In this document: positions 34,591 through 43,971 of the stretch, piece after piece | How positions within the stretch are numbered: the first letter of the stretch is position 1 | Layout: the number at the start of each line of letters is the position of its first letter | Assembly (NCBI GenBank): GCA_964617955.1 | Contig: CAZTXB010000002.1 | Span: 1-64,000 of the forward strand | DNA: 64,000 nt | DNA from: JABWCE01 sp964617955 | GTDB taxonomy: Bacteria > Bacteroidota > Bacteroidia > NS11-12g > UBA9320 | Direction: 5' to 3' | Translations under genes and position numbers: made by a program | The notes under the pieces: generated by a model | What the model saw: only the letters and a program-made list of their open reading frames with translations | The model's database searches: none | Told to the model about the DNA's origin: nothing

Positions 34591-35940
34591 CTACCGCGCT
34601 GATTTATCAATCCCTTCAGGGGTAGGTATACCTCTCAAATTACAGAATATTTCTACCGCTGCATGATGGCTCGGTATCTTATCCTTAAAATAGGCGATGA
34701 TCTGTCGTTTCTCTTCTTCAGTGGCCTCCAATTGATTGAGAATATTGAGCAAATGCATTTTCATATGGCCTTTCTGAATTCCCGTGGTTACAAGGCTTCT
34801 CAAAGCTGAAAAATTTTGAGCCAAACCGGCCGCTGCCGTGATTTGCATTAATTCGGGCGCACCCGGCATACCCAAGAGTTGATGGGAAAATTTAACCATG
34901 GGGTGAAGGGTGGTTATGCCACCTACAGTGCCCAAAGACAGGGGAATATCTATCCAAAACCTGAATATTCCATTTTTTACTTCGGCATGGGTTAAACTGG
35001 TGTACTTGCCGGACCTGCTCGCAAAAGCATGGGCACAGGCCTCTACTGCCCTGAAGTCGTTACCCGTGGCTATGATGACCGAATCAATCCCATTCATGAT
35101 TCCCTTATTATGGGTTACCGCACGGTAGGGCTCAATTTCGGCAATGCGCACGGCCCGTAAAAACTTTTCGGCAAATTCTGACGGAGCGATGTCCTTATCG
35201 TCGTTCAATTTTGCCACTTCACAACTCACCTCGCATCTCACCAAACATTCGGGGGTGTAATTGCTTAAAATACTCATCACAATTTGAAGTTCCTTGTCTT
35301 CAAGGGAACTTTCCGCCAGTTTAACTTTTAAAATATGCGCAAATTCTTCAAGCACTGAATTGATAAAATTTGCACCCATGCTATCGCAGGTTTCAAATCT
35401 GGCCTCTATCTGATAGTAGCCTGGTTCTAATTCAGTTTTATTATTGAGTTTCACCTCGAGAATACCTCCTCCTCTCATTCTCATATTTTTTGTGATGGCA
35501 GAGGTGCCTGCAATCAAATCATCTTTTATTCCATCAAAAAAAATTTGAAAGGCAATTGGCGAACCCTTGTAAATAAAATGAACATAGCCATTCTTAACTG
35601 TCGAAAGAACCGTGGTTTTGAATCCTCCCCTTGTTACCCAAAAGTTAGCAGCCTTCGCGGCAGCGGCTACAACTGAGCTCTCCTCGATAGCCAAGGGCAT
35701 GCAATAAAGTTTGCCATTAATTAAAAAATTCGGTGCCACCCCATAGGGCAAATAGAAATTTGTAAGCGTGTTTTCGATGAATTCATCGTGCATTTTTTGG
35801 ACATCTACATCTCCATGCCAGTAACTCTTTAATAAGCTAAGTGCCTTCTCGGGGCTCTCGAAATAATTTTCGATCAACCATTCTATTTTAGCTTCTTTAC
35901 TGAGTTTGCTGTATCCCTTAATTGGTTTCGTCTCTTTCAT
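34591..35940 (-). CDS. mvaA: Hydroxymethylglutaryl-CoA reductase, class II (degradative-type sequence)
   Basis: Reduces HMG-CoA to mevalonate (or the reverse). Its operon with fni and a GHMP kinase points to biosynthesis. The 449-residue protein lacks membrane helices, as class II enzymes do. It has FETCDSMGANFINSVLEEFA near residue 186 (the DxMGxN motif), ATGNDFRAVEACAHAFASRS near 280 and SLGTVGGITTLHPMVKFSHQ near 330. The catalytic histidine is in PSHHAAVEIFCNLRG near 425, on the mobile C-terminal flap. It lies 26 bp after fni and 20 bp before the GHMP kinase. Confidence 0.94.
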   Translation of the reverse strand: MKETKPIKGYSKLSKEAKIEWLIENYFESPEKALSLLKSYWHGDVDVQKMHDEFIENTLTNFYLPYGVAPNFLINGKLYCMPLAIEESSVVAAAAKAANFWVTRGGFKTTVLSTVKNGYVHFIYKGSPIAFQIFFDGIKDDLIAGTSAITKNMRMRGGGILEVKLNNKTELEPGYYQIEARFETCDSMGANFINSVLEEFAHILKVKLAESSLEDKELQIVMSILSNYTPECLVRCEVSCEVAKLNDDKDIAPSEFAEKFLRAVRIAEIEPYRAVTHNKGIMNGIDSVIIATGNDFRAVEACAHAFASRSGKYTSLTHAEVKNGIFRFWIDIPLSLGTVGGITTLHPMVKFSHQLLGMPGAPELMQITAAAGLAQNFSALRSLVTTGIQKGHMKMHLLNILNQLEATEEEKRQIIAYFKDKIPSHHAAVEIFCNLRGIPTPEGIDKSAR

Positions 35941-35966
35941 ATATAATTTCTAAACCGCATTCCAAC

Positions 35967-36968
35967 TTATTTTAATGTCAAAAAAGCCTCCGCCATCTGC
36001 AATCCTTTAATTTGGGTCTCCACATAGTCGAATAAGAGTTCTGCACTGTCTTTAGCATATTTTAAAAACACTGAAGCCTGCCCATAAATTGAATTGGCAT
36101 CCAGCTTATGGGTGAGATAATATCCGTCCAGGAAGTTTTGAACCCCGCCCGAAATAATAAATTCACTGCAAGCGAAGTTTTGATTTTTGGACAAAAAACC
36201 ATTCACAAAATCTACCATCTCTTCGGCCTTATGACCCAATCGGGGCACAGGTTCAAAGGCTTCCTTACTTAAAGCATCTCCTCTCGACATTTCAAGCATG
36301 GAGAAATTGGTCCCACCATGGGCGCCAAAATCTATTGCCGCAAGTGGTAACTGCATAAGGGCATGCAAACTTTTTGGCCCCATGCCTTGTCCAACTTCCT
36401 TGGCTATAATTTTTAAATCTGCTTTGTCAATCAATTCCGAGAGGGTCTCTAATGGCGATCGACCTATGAAGTCGCCTTCAGGTTGCAGCCATTCTTGTAA
36501 AGGATTAATATGCACAATCAAACCATCGGCTTCAGTCCTGTCAATTAACGCTTTTATTTTTCCAATGCCCCCCTTAAAAACCAAATCTTCGATTTGCGCA
36601 ATGCCTAAATTGGCATACAAGGGCCTATCATCTCCTATCCATTTGCGAACCTTAAAATCAGAGAGGTAGTCGTCGTTGTCCAAAATAATTCGACATGATC
36701 CCAATCCCATGCCCATCCCATATTTGCCGCAGGCTTTTGCCAGGTTTTCATTGATGGTTTTGGCATGGCTGGCCCCACCGGTCATGCTGCTTACCCAAAT
36801 TGGGGTATTTAGGGTTTTACCCAAGAAGTTTTTTTGGGTTAATTCATGAAGAGGGTGAGCTCTTAAAACTGGCTCATAGTAAAATCGGTTATCGGTATCC
36901 GAAACTTGTGAGAGAAAAGCCAAATCAAGATGATCGAGTTTTCTGTTGGAGGTGGTTTCGGTGCTCAT
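35967..36968 (-). CDS. fni: Type 2 isopentenyl-diphosphate delta-isomerase
   Basis: FMN/NAD(P)H-dependent isomerase that converts IPP to DMAPP, needed because the mevalonate route yields only IPP. The 333-residue protein has the family blocks WVSSMTGGASHAKTINENLA near residue 57, GMGMGLGSCR near 83, HINPLQEWLQPEGD near 153, IAKEVGQGMGPKSL near 187, and DFGAHGGTNFSMLE near 213 (FMN phosphate site). SGGVQNFLDGYYLTHKL follows near 270. It heads the operon fni-mvaA-GHMP kinase-TPR. A TAnnTTTG box ends 13 bp before the ATG. Confidence 0.95.
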   Translation of the reverse strand: MSTETTSNRKLDHLDLAFLSQVSDTDNRFYYEPVLRAHPLHELTQKNFLGKTLNTPIWVSSMTGGASHAKTINENLAKACGKYGMGMGLGSCRIILDNDDYLSDFKVRKWIGDDRPLYANLGIAQIEDLVFKGGIGKIKALIDRTEADGLIVHINPLQEWLQPEGDFIGRSPLETLSELIDKADLKIIAKEVGQGMGPKSLHALMQLPLAAIDFGAHGGTNFSMLEMSRGDALSKEAFEPVPRLGHKAEEMVDFVNGFLSKNQNFACSEFIISGGVQNFLDGYYLTHKLDANSIYGQASVFLKYAKDSAELLFDYVETQIKGLQMAEAFLTLK

Positions 36969-36981
36969 AAGTTATGGGCAC

Positions 36982-36989
36982 CAAAGATA
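36982..36989 (-). promoter_or_regulatory. -7 box of the fni-mvaA operon
   Basis: Minus-strand TATCTTTG, a full TAnnTTTG match, 13 bp before the fni ATG. A TTTG (37022-37019) lies 29 bp upstream, too far for a standard -33, so the -7 box carries the call. Confidence 0.5.
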
Positions 36990-37274
36990 AATTAAATTTT
37001 TGAAACTAGGGGCAGATTCAAATGCCTTTGATAGAAACCTCCCTACCAATAAAACGGTTGCGCTTCATTTACATTCGTCTTTTAATAAATTATTTTAAAA
37101 AATGATGGCCATCCATTGCCGTCGGTTTTAACCGACGGAAAAGAAACAAAAGACAAAACCCTTCATAATCCGAAATCACAGCTTGTCCACTTTGTTAATT
37201 TCATCTCACACTGCGCACCTGATTTTGTAATACATTATGAATCCCTCAGATTTTATTAATGCCTTCCAAAAAAC
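36990..37274. other. Divergent intergenic region with a GC-rich palindrome
   Basis: Part of the 336-bp gap between the divergent fni and type IX cargo genes. Apart from the -7 boxes at each end, it holds one conspicuous element, the palindrome at 37119-37138 listed separately. No reading frame was recognised. Confidence 0.6.
37119..37138. repeat. Perfect GC-rich inverted repeat (REP-like)
   Basis: CCGTCGGTT at 37119-37127 and AACCGACGG at 37130-37138 form a nine-base-pair stem around two T residues, palindromic over 20 bp. It is a GC-rich island in A/T-rich surroundings. No T-run follows on either strand, so it is unlikely to be a simple terminator. It could be a dispersed extragenic palindrome or a protein-binding site. 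Confidence 0.6.
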
Positions 37275-37282
37275 TATCTTTG
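37275..37282 (+). promoter_or_regulatory. -7 box of the type IX cargo gene
   Basis: TATCTTTG, matching TAnnTTTG, 22 bp before the ATG at 37305. No -33 TTTG was found at standard spacing. Confidence 0.5.
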
Positions 37283-37304
37283 CCAAAACGAAGATTCATT
37301 GAAA

Positions 37305-39806
37305 ATGATCAGATTCACTACCCTATTATTTTTTTTCTTGTTTCCTTTTTTTTCCAATTCTCAAAATTGGAGTAAGACGGCAAAATCGGGCAATGCAGGT
37401 TTAACTGATATTATTTTTATCAGCAAGTCGAAAGGTTTTGCGCTTAGCAATGGCAAAGTTTTAAAAACTCAGGATACAGGCAAATCCTGGAGCCAGATAT
37501 TGAGCAGCTACAATGGTTTTTCAAGAATAGCCTTTCCCGATTCAAAAAACGGTTACATCATAGGGGCAAATGATTTGGTGCTAAAAACTACCGATGAGGG
37601 CGATACCTGGAATACAAAGCAAACGGGCAATAGCGATGACGATTTTATTAGCATTTTTGCAAAAAACAAAGATTCTGTTTTTGTGATTGGTTACGACAAC
37701 CTGGATAATGGCGATTCGGCTAACTTTCTAAACTACAGTTACAATGGCGGCAATTCATGGTCAAGGATTAATTTAAACAGCAAGAAATACCTTCCGGCCT
37801 TGCACTTAAAAACAAAAAATCAAGGATACCTGATTAATTTTAGCGGAAGTTTTATAGAATCGATTAATGGCTTCTCAACCTATAACAGCAAGACTTTAAG
37901 CTCTTTTCAGCCATTAGATTTTAAGATTGTCAAAGATTCAATAGTGGTCATCGTTGGATTGGACGGCAAAATCATGCGTAGCACCAACTTCGGTAAAAGT
38001 TTTAGCAGCGTCAGTTCACCTGTTGGCGAAAATTTAAAAAGTTTGCACTTTGCCAACGATACTTTTGGCATGGCCTGCGGCAACAAAGGAAGCATCATTT
38101 ATACCTCCAATTCCGGGGCTAGTTGGACGAAAATGAGCTCAGGCACACAGCTGGATTTAAACCGCATTTATGTGATTAACCCGTTTCTGGCTTGGGCAGT
38201 AGGGTTTTCGACCAGTGGCGATAGTTTAGATATTTTGAAATTTGAAGACAAATCCTGTATAAGCAGGTTTGTTAGATTACCTCGTGACACGGTCATTTGC
38301 GACAAATACGACTATGAAACGCCCTTTATGACCAAAGGAAAAAACAAACCCAAATGGGAGGTGAATGACGCCTTAACCAATTTATACCAGAAGAATGACA
38401 GTGTTGGCTATATCGATGGAAACCACGAAGGGAAATTTATTATATCCTATGAATTGCAAAGCTGTGAAGAAATAATAAGAGATACCACCACGCTTTACAT
38501 TTGGAGGAACCCAAGCATCTCAGTTCATGATTCAACCTATTGCGGTCAGGTGAGCGACAACATTTCATTTTCTTGTTTTGCCTGCTCATTTTTATGGAGC
38601 AACAACAGCAATGCCTATAATTTTGAGCCAACCAAACCCGGTAAATACTGGGTAAGGGTTACCAACCATTGCAAGACGCTTTCCGATACCTTTACCTTAA
38701 ATTTACTCCCTATTGTAAAGCTGAATTTAGGAGGCGACACCATTTTATGTAACCAATCTGCTTATACCCTAAATACAGGATTGGCATTGGGAAAGCATCA
38801 ATGGCATGACGGAGACACCAACGCCTACAAAATGGTCAAAACAGCCGGCACTTTTTCGGTTAATTTTAAAAATAAATGCAACAATATTTCTGATACCATT
38901 GCCGTAGCATATAAGAAAACACCTTCTCTTTCTCTCGGCAAGGACAGTGTGTATTGTGAAAAACTCCTCCATGCTATTAATTTAGATACGGTTGTTAAAA
39001 ATGCCGATATTTTATGGAATGATGGCAGCCAACTTTCCAATCGAAACCTTTCGGATACGGGCCAATATAGTGTAAGGTTGAGTAATGTATGTGGAACAGT
39101 TTACGACACGATTTATCTTGGCTTACTTAACACCCCACTGCTCAAGCTCGGATTGGATTCTACCTATTGTAAGGATTTCGTTCATAAAGTCAATATTACA
39201 AAGGGCAAACAAGATCATTTGCTGTGGTGGGATGGAAAAGATTCCTTGACGCGTCAATTTGAGCAGACCGGCCAATACCATGCTACTTTAAAAAACAAAT
39301 GCGGTCTGTCGCGGGATACTTTGGTCTTAAAAAAATTGAGCATCCCAGTGGTTAATTTAGGTAAGGATACCATTATTGGAATACCTTTTTCATTGGTTCT
39401 TGACGCGAAGAACGAGGGATGTACCTATTTGTGGAGTACAGGGTCGACTCAACAAACCATCACTGTGACCGAAAGAAAAAAATATTGGGTAAGGGCTAGC
39501 AACTATTGTGGTTCGGGTACTGATACCATAGAATTGCTGAGGTCCTCCTTAATCCATAACCTAACGGGAATTCAAAGGGTTGTGATTTTTCCCAATCCCC
39601 TGATAGGCGACGAACTCATGGTTCAAGCCGATGGTGAAGCGATTTCGGTGAGTATACTTGACTTCATAGGGAAGCCGATTTTAAGTGCCGAGATGAAGGA
39701 AAAGGAATTGAAAATAGATTTAAGCAAGCTTTCAGCTGGCCAATATAGCGTAATCGTTTACTTTAAAGATAAAGGAAATGTGGCAAGGCGATTCATTAAA
39801 AATTGA
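37305..39806 (+). CDS. Type IX-secreted modular protein: BNR/HCF136-like propeller, five Ig/PKD-like repeats, C-terminal sorting domain
   Basis: Start taken at the ATG at 37305 (833 residues), giving signal peptide MIRFTTLLFFFLFPFFSNSQ; an in-frame TTG lies two codons upstream. Residues about 25-325 form a beta-propeller with repeated asp-box-like turns (TQDTGKSWSQ, TTDEGDTWNTKQ, TSNSGASWTKM), as in HCF136/YCF48-like sensors. Residues about 400-745 hold five tandem units of about 60 residues, most with LGxDTxYC, a central LWxDG, and a closing C-x-DTxxL. The last 75 residues (FPNPLIGDELMVQADG to the C terminus) are the type A sorting domain. It is probably secreted and surface-attached. Ligand unknown. 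Confidence 0.9.
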   Translation: MIRFTTLLFFFLFPFFSNSQNWSKTAKSGNAGLTDIIFISKSKGFALSNGKVLKTQDTGKSWSQILSSYNGFSRIAFPDSKNGYIIGANDLVLKTTDEGDTWNTKQTGNSDDDFISIFAKNKDSVFVIGYDNLDNGDSANFLNYSYNGGNSWSRINLNSKKYLPALHLKTKNQGYLINFSGSFIESINGFSTYNSKTLSSFQPLDFKIVKDSIVVIVGLDGKIMRSTNFGKSFSSVSSPVGENLKSLHFANDTFGMACGNKGSIIYTSNSGASWTKMSSGTQLDLNRIYVINPFLAWAVGFSTSGDSLDILKFEDKSCISRFVRLPRDTVICDKYDYETPFMTKGKNKPKWEVNDALTNLYQKNDSVGYIDGNHEGKFIISYELQSCEEIIRDTTTLYIWRNPSISVHDSTYCGQVSDNISFSCFACSFLWSNNSNAYNFEPTKPGKYWVRVTNHCKTLSDTFTLNLLPIVKLNLGGDTILCNQSAYTLNTGLALGKHQWHDGDTNAYKMVKTAGTFSVNFKNKCNNISDTIAVAYKKTPSLSLGKDSVYCEKLLHAINLDTVVKNADILWNDGSQLSNRNLSDTGQYSVRLSNVCGTVYDTIYLGLLNTPLLKLGLDSTYCKDFVHKVNITKGKQDHLLWWDGKDSLTRQFEQTGQYHATLKNKCGLSRDTLVLKKLSIPVVNLGKDTIIGIPFSLVLDAKNEGCTYLWSTGSTQQTITVTERKKYWVRASNYCGSGTDTIELLRSSLIHNLTGIQRVVIFPNPLIGDELMVQADGEAISVSILDFIGKPILSAEMKEKELKIDLSKLSAGQYSVIVYFKDKGNVARRFIKN

Positions 39807-39895
39807 GGATGGAGTGGGCCAAGTTGATTTGAAAGATTCAGAAAATAAGGCATTGAAAAGATGATCATCTCCACGAATCGTCTTCTCTTATTGCA

Positions 39896-41101
39896 TCATA
39901 AATAGCACAGAAAATATTTGGTCACCGCCTTGGTAAGGGATTCGATGTTATCGTTATCTGAAGCCGCAGCCAGGTCCTTTAACTCATTTTGTTTCGTTAA
40001 TATTTTGATGGTTCCCTTTGTTTTATAGGCCTCATTCTGAATGCTTCCCGTGTTAACAAAGTAATCGACAGTGTCTTCATCCAAATGGGAATAATTTGCC
40101 AGCGCCTTTTTTTTCAGGGCTTCAATCATACTTTTTTCGAATGGCTTTTTTTGTATAATTATTTTTGGTAATTTTCTATTTATCAAAGATTTGCACAAGG
40201 TACTTAACACAAAATCTTCACAATTTTGCCATTGCTTAATATTGAACAACACATCAAAGTCGTCAATTTTATTAAAATTGTCAAGAAGCGTCTTGTCGGT
40301 CTTGACAGGTGTTTTTAAATTTAAAAAATACGACAAGTCGGTTGAAACTTCCAAATTCCCTTTATGTTCTAAAATATACTTGGCCCTGTTCATAATGCCG
40401 GTGATGAGTTGATCGGCGGCCAGCGTGGTTTTGTGCAAATAAACCTGCCAGTACATGAGGCGGCGGGCTATGATAAATTTTTCGATACTGTAAATACCCT
40501 TTTCTTCTACAACCAATTCGTTGTCCTTAATCGCTAGCATGTTAATGATGCGGTCAATACCCACTACACCTTCACTCACTCCGGTGTAGAACGAATCCCT
40601 GGTGAGGTAATCCAGTCGGTCCATGTCTAATTGGCTGCTGATGAGTTGATGCAGGAACTTCTTTGGATAAGCATCCTTGAAAATTTCAATGGCCAGATCG
40701 AGTTCGCCTTTAAACTCTTTATTGAGCAACTGCATAATTTCAAGTGAAATGCTTTCGTGTTTTATGCCGGGCAGGATGCTGTTTTCTAAAACATGGGAAA
40801 AGGGGCCATGCCCAATGTCGTGGAGCAAAATCGCAATGCATGCCGCCTGTTTTTCTTCTGGACTTATTTTGTTTCCCTTTTGTTCAAGGGTATCCAAGGC
40901 TTTGGTCATAAGGTGCAAAGCACCAAGGGCGTGATGAAACCTTGTATGAATGGCGCCTGGGTAAACATAGTGCGTTAAACCGAGTTGATTGACTCTTCTC
41001 AATCGTTGAAACCATGGATGCTCCATCAAATCAAATATGATTTCATAGGGTATGGTTATGAACCCATAAATAGGGTCGTTTATTATTTTTAACTTATTCA
41101 A
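39896..41101 (-). CDS. HD-domain phosphohydrolase (dNTPase-like)
   Basis: Metal-dependent phosphohydrolase of the family that includes dGTP triphosphohydrolases. No ATG is near the 5' end. I use the TTG at 41101 (401 residues, MNKLKIINDPIYGFI...) because homologs typically begin with this KIINDPVYGFI-like segment; TTG codons at 41110 and 41116 are alternatives. The HD motif is spread over HTRFHHALGALHLM near residue 50 and ILLHDIGHGPFSHVLE near 87, with the last metal aspartate in QLDMDRLDYLTRDSFYTG near 156. The C-terminal half is helical. Whether it cleaves dNTPs or another nucleotide is not known. It diverges from porX. Confidence 0.88.
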   Translation of the reverse strand: MNKLKIINDPIYGFITIPYEIIFDLMEHPWFQRLRRVNQLGLTHYVYPGAIHTRFHHALGALHLMTKALDTLEQKGNKISPEEKQAACIAILLHDIGHGPFSHVLENSILPGIKHESISLEIMQLLNKEFKGELDLAIEIFKDAYPKKFLHQLISSQLDMDRLDYLTRDSFYTGVSEGVVGIDRIINMLAIKDNELVVEEKGIYSIEKFIIARRLMYWQVYLHKTTLAADQLITGIMNRAKYILEHKGNLEVSTDLSYFLNLKTPVKTDKTLLDNFNKIDDFDVLFNIKQWQNCEDFVLSTLCKSLINRKLPKIIIQKKPFEKSMIEALKKKALANYSHLDEDTVDYFVNTGSIQNEAYKTKGTIKILTKQNELKDLAAASDNDNIESLTKAVTKYFLCYL

Positions 41102-41265
41102 TTTTTGCAAAAGCAAATTAAGCGCTTCTCTGCTACACTTTTTTAAAATGTTAGGCCATAAATCGGTTTTTTAGCACGATTCGGAGAAATGTGAGACGTC
41201 ATTGGTTCAGGAATGTTGTTTCTTTGCACTGCAATATCTCAAAAGGTATCGCGTTAAATCAAACA

Positions 41266-42819
41266 ATGGCAAACGAACATATACTTTGGGCTGACGACGA
41301 AATTGAACTCCTCAAACCACATATCCTTTTTTTGGAAAACAAAGGCTATAAAATAACCACGGTTAACAATGGCCGTGATGCGATTGATGAAGTCAAAAAA
41401 ACATATTTCGATTTAATTTTACTCGACGAAAATATGCCGGGTATTCCCGGTCTTGAAGTATTAAAGGCAGTGAAGGAGTACAGAAACGACCTTCCAGTGG
41501 TTCTCATCACCAAAAATGAAGAAGAGGGCATGATGGACGATGCCATTGGAACTAAAATCGACGACTACCTCATAAAACCCGCAAACCCAAATCAAATCCT
41601 GCTCAGTATAAAAAAGATTTTAGAAAAAAAGGAATTGGTCAAAGAAAAAACCACGCATGCCTATCAACAGGAATTCAGGAATATTGGGATGACCATGAGC
41701 GAAAGACTGAATTTTGAGGAATGGAAAAATCTGTATAAAAAATTGGTTTATTGGGAGATGAATTTCGATAAGAGTCAACAAACCGGTATGGAAGAAGTTT
41801 TTAAAATGCAAAAACAGGAGGCCAATAAAGGATTTTGCAGGTTTGTTGAAGAAAATTACATCAAGTTTTTACCCTACGACAATGCACAAGCTCCTGTAAT
41901 GAGCCATACGCTCATGCGAAGGGGCATACTCACCGAACATAAGGAAGCTAAACCCTTCTTTTTTATTTTAATAGATAATTTGCGTTTCGACCAGTGGAGA
42001 ACCATTTCTCCCTTGATTTCGGAATATTTTAGAGTTGAAAAAGAAGATTTATACCTTTCGATATTGCCAACGAGCACGCAATACTGCCGCAATGCGATTT
42101 TTGCAGGCCTGATGCCGTCTGATATCGAAAAGAGGTTTCCGGGTAAATGGAGCAATGATGAAGATGAAGGAGGCAAAAATAATTATGAAGGTGATTTTCT
42201 ATCCGATCTTCTGGTGAGATTGCGTAAACAATTCAAAACCAAATACACCAAAGTTGTTAATTTGGATCAGGCCAAAGACATGCTCGACGACATCCCAAAC
42301 ATGTTTGTGAACGACATGAATGTGATTGTATACAATTTTGTGGATTCGCTTAGCCATGCCAGAACCGATTATAAGATCATGCGGGAGTTGGCGGAGGAGG
42401 AACCAGCCTATCGAAGCATAACTTTAAGTTGGTTTGAGCATTCCCCACTCTGGGAGGCCATGAAAAAAATAGCCCAAAAAGGAGGTCGCATCGTCATTTC
42501 AACCGATCATGGATCCGTAAGGGTAAACGAAGCGATTAGGGTGGTAGGCGACAAGAAAACCACCTCAAATTTGAGGTATAAAACAGGTAAAAACCTGAAT
42601 TACAATAAGAAGGAGGTTTTTGAAATTTTAAAACCCGAAGAGGGATTTTTGCCCAAACAGCATCTCAGCAGCAACTTTATTTTTGCCAAAGAAAATGGCT
42701 ATTTTGTTTACCCAAACAACCAAAATCATTACTCTAATTATTACGACAATACCTTCCAGCACGGAGGCATTTCAATTGAGGAAATGCTCATTCCGCTCAT
42801 TACCCTTGAAGCAAAATAG
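41266..42819 (+). CDS. porX: PorX-like response regulator with PglZ/alkaline-phosphatase domain
   Basis: Regulator of type IX secretion and, in some species, of gliding. I start at the ATG at 41266 (517 residues), since MANEHILWADDE opens a standard receiver domain; upstream in-frame codons lack support. The receiver domain covers residues 1-125, with the acidic pair in WADDEIEL and phosphoacceptor aspartate 54 in LILLDENMPG. The PglZ domain (about 215-515) has metal ligands in LIDNLRFDQWR near 236 and candidate nucleophile threonine 271 in LPTSTQYCRNA. The metal-site histidine is in VISTDHGSVR near 410. This matches PorX in length and active-site layout. Its histidine kinase partner is not in the window. 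Confidence 0.92.
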   Translation: MANEHILWADDEIELLKPHILFLENKGYKITTVNNGRDAIDEVKKTYFDLILLDENMPGIPGLEVLKAVKEYRNDLPVVLITKNEEEGMMDDAIGTKIDDYLIKPANPNQILLSIKKILEKKELVKEKTTHAYQQEFRNIGMTMSERLNFEEWKNLYKKLVYWEMNFDKSQQTGMEEVFKMQKQEANKGFCRFVEENYIKFLPYDNAQAPVMSHTLMRRGILTEHKEAKPFFFILIDNLRFDQWRTISPLISEYFRVEKEDLYLSILPTSTQYCRNAIFAGLMPSDIEKRFPGKWSNDEDEGGKNNYEGDFLSDLLVRLRKQFKTKYTKVVNLDQAKDMLDDIPNMFVNDMNVIVYNFVDSLSHARTDYKIMRELAEEEPAYRSITLSWFEHSPLWEAMKKIAQKGGRIVISTDHGSVRVNEAIRVVGDKKTTSNLRYKTGKNLNYNKKEVFEILKPEEGFLPKQHLSSNFIFAKENGYFVYPNNQNHYSNYYDNTFQHGGISIEEMLIPLITLEAK

Positions 42820-42984
42820 GATAAAGGACTAGACGATGGCAAACCTGAATAGGGTAGCGTGAATGTGAGAAAATTTACCGTGAGCGAGTTCTTATTCCAT
42901 GCGCTAACCTCTAAAAAAATAGTATTCCCCAAACTTCCCACACCCCGTATTTTCCAAAATTAATAGCTCAAATTTGCCAATGTT

Positions 42985-43839
42985 ATGGTAACGAAGCACA
43001 GTATTGAGGAATTAAAAGATATTGCAACTCAGATACGTCGCGATATAGTTCGTATGGTGCATGCCGTTCAATCAGGCCATCCGGGAGGATCTTTGGGTTG
43101 TGCCGACTTTTTCACTGCCTTGTATTTTGAGATTATGGAATATCAGGCTAAACCTTTTAAAATGGATGGCAAGGGCGAAGATGTTTTTATTCTTTCCAAT
43201 GGTCATATATCTCCCGTTTTCTATAGCACCATGGCCCATGCCGGAATTTTTGATACCGCCGAACTGGCCACATTCCGAAAATTAAATTCGCGCCTTCAAG
43301 GCCATCCTGCCACACACGAACATTTAGAAGGTGTGCGCATCGCCAGCGGCTCTCTTGGCCAGGGCCTCTCTGTAGCCAATGGCATAGCCCTGAGTAAAAA
43401 GCTCAATAAGGACCCGAAATTGGTTTTTTGCCTCATGGGGGATGGGGAGTTGGAGGAAGGTCAAAACTGGGAAGCCATCATGTTTGCAGCGCACAACAAG
43501 GTCGACAATCTGATAGCAGTCGTAGATTTTAACGGACAGCAAATCGACGGAAGTACCAAGGAAATAATGGGTCTGACAGAAATTAAAAACAAATTTGAAG
43601 CCTTTGGGTGGGCCTGTATCGATATGGATGGCAACGATATGCAGAATGTGGTCGATACCCTTTTGAAGGCCAAATCCCTTAGCGGGAAGGGAAAACCTGT
43701 TTTAATAAAAATGAAAACTGAAATGGGGTATGGGGTTGATTTTATGATGGGAAGCCATGAATGGCATGGCATTGCACCTAACGATGCGCAGTTGGAAAGA
43801 GCGTTAGGGCAACTTAAACAAACTCTTGGTGACTACTAA
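42985..43839 (+). CDS. Transketolase, N-terminal (TPP-binding) subunit
   Basis: First half of a split transketolase, which moves two-carbon ketol units between sugar phosphates of the pentose phosphate pathway. The 284-residue product has HAVQSGHPGGSLGCADFF near residue 26 and the TPP signature LMGDGELEEGQNWEAIMFAA near 150, followed by DFNGQQIDG. GHPATHEHLEGV near 110 is another transketolase landmark. The pyrimidine-binding half is the separate gene at 45376-46332. Split transketolases are common in some Bacteria and Archaea. Here a VWA gene lies between the halves. A hairpin follows the stop codon. Confidence 0.94.
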   Translation: MVTKHSIEELKDIATQIRRDIVRMVHAVQSGHPGGSLGCADFFTALYFEIMEYQAKPFKMDGKGEDVFILSNGHISPVFYSTMAHAGIFDTAELATFRKLNSRLQGHPATHEHLEGVRIASGSLGQGLSVANGIALSKKLNKDPKLVFCLMGDGELEEGQNWEAIMFAAHNKVDNLIAVVDFNGQQIDGSTKEIMGLTEIKNKFEAFGWACIDMDGNDMQNVVDTLLKAKSLSGKGKPVLIKMKTEMGYGVDFMMGSHEWHGIAPNDAQLERALGQLKQTLGDY

Positions 43840-43853
43840 TGCCATTGAAAATA

Positions 43854-43880
43854 AAAGTCTCTAAGTAAGAAAGAGACTTT
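43854..43880 (+). terminator. Hairpin after the transketolase N-terminal subunit
   Basis: AAAGTCTCT (43854-43862) pairs with AGAGACTTT (43872-43880) around a 9-nt loop, 15 bp after the stop. The T-run is short, so it may be a weak terminator or an mRNA-stabilising stem that separates expression of the first half from the downstream genes. Confidence 0.45.
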
Positions 43881-43971
43881 AAATAAAATACAGGACATAA
43901 CAGGCATAACTTTTTAGCCGTTCTATTTACATTGGTTTGATATTTGTAAATAGATTTTTAAAAAAGAGAAT

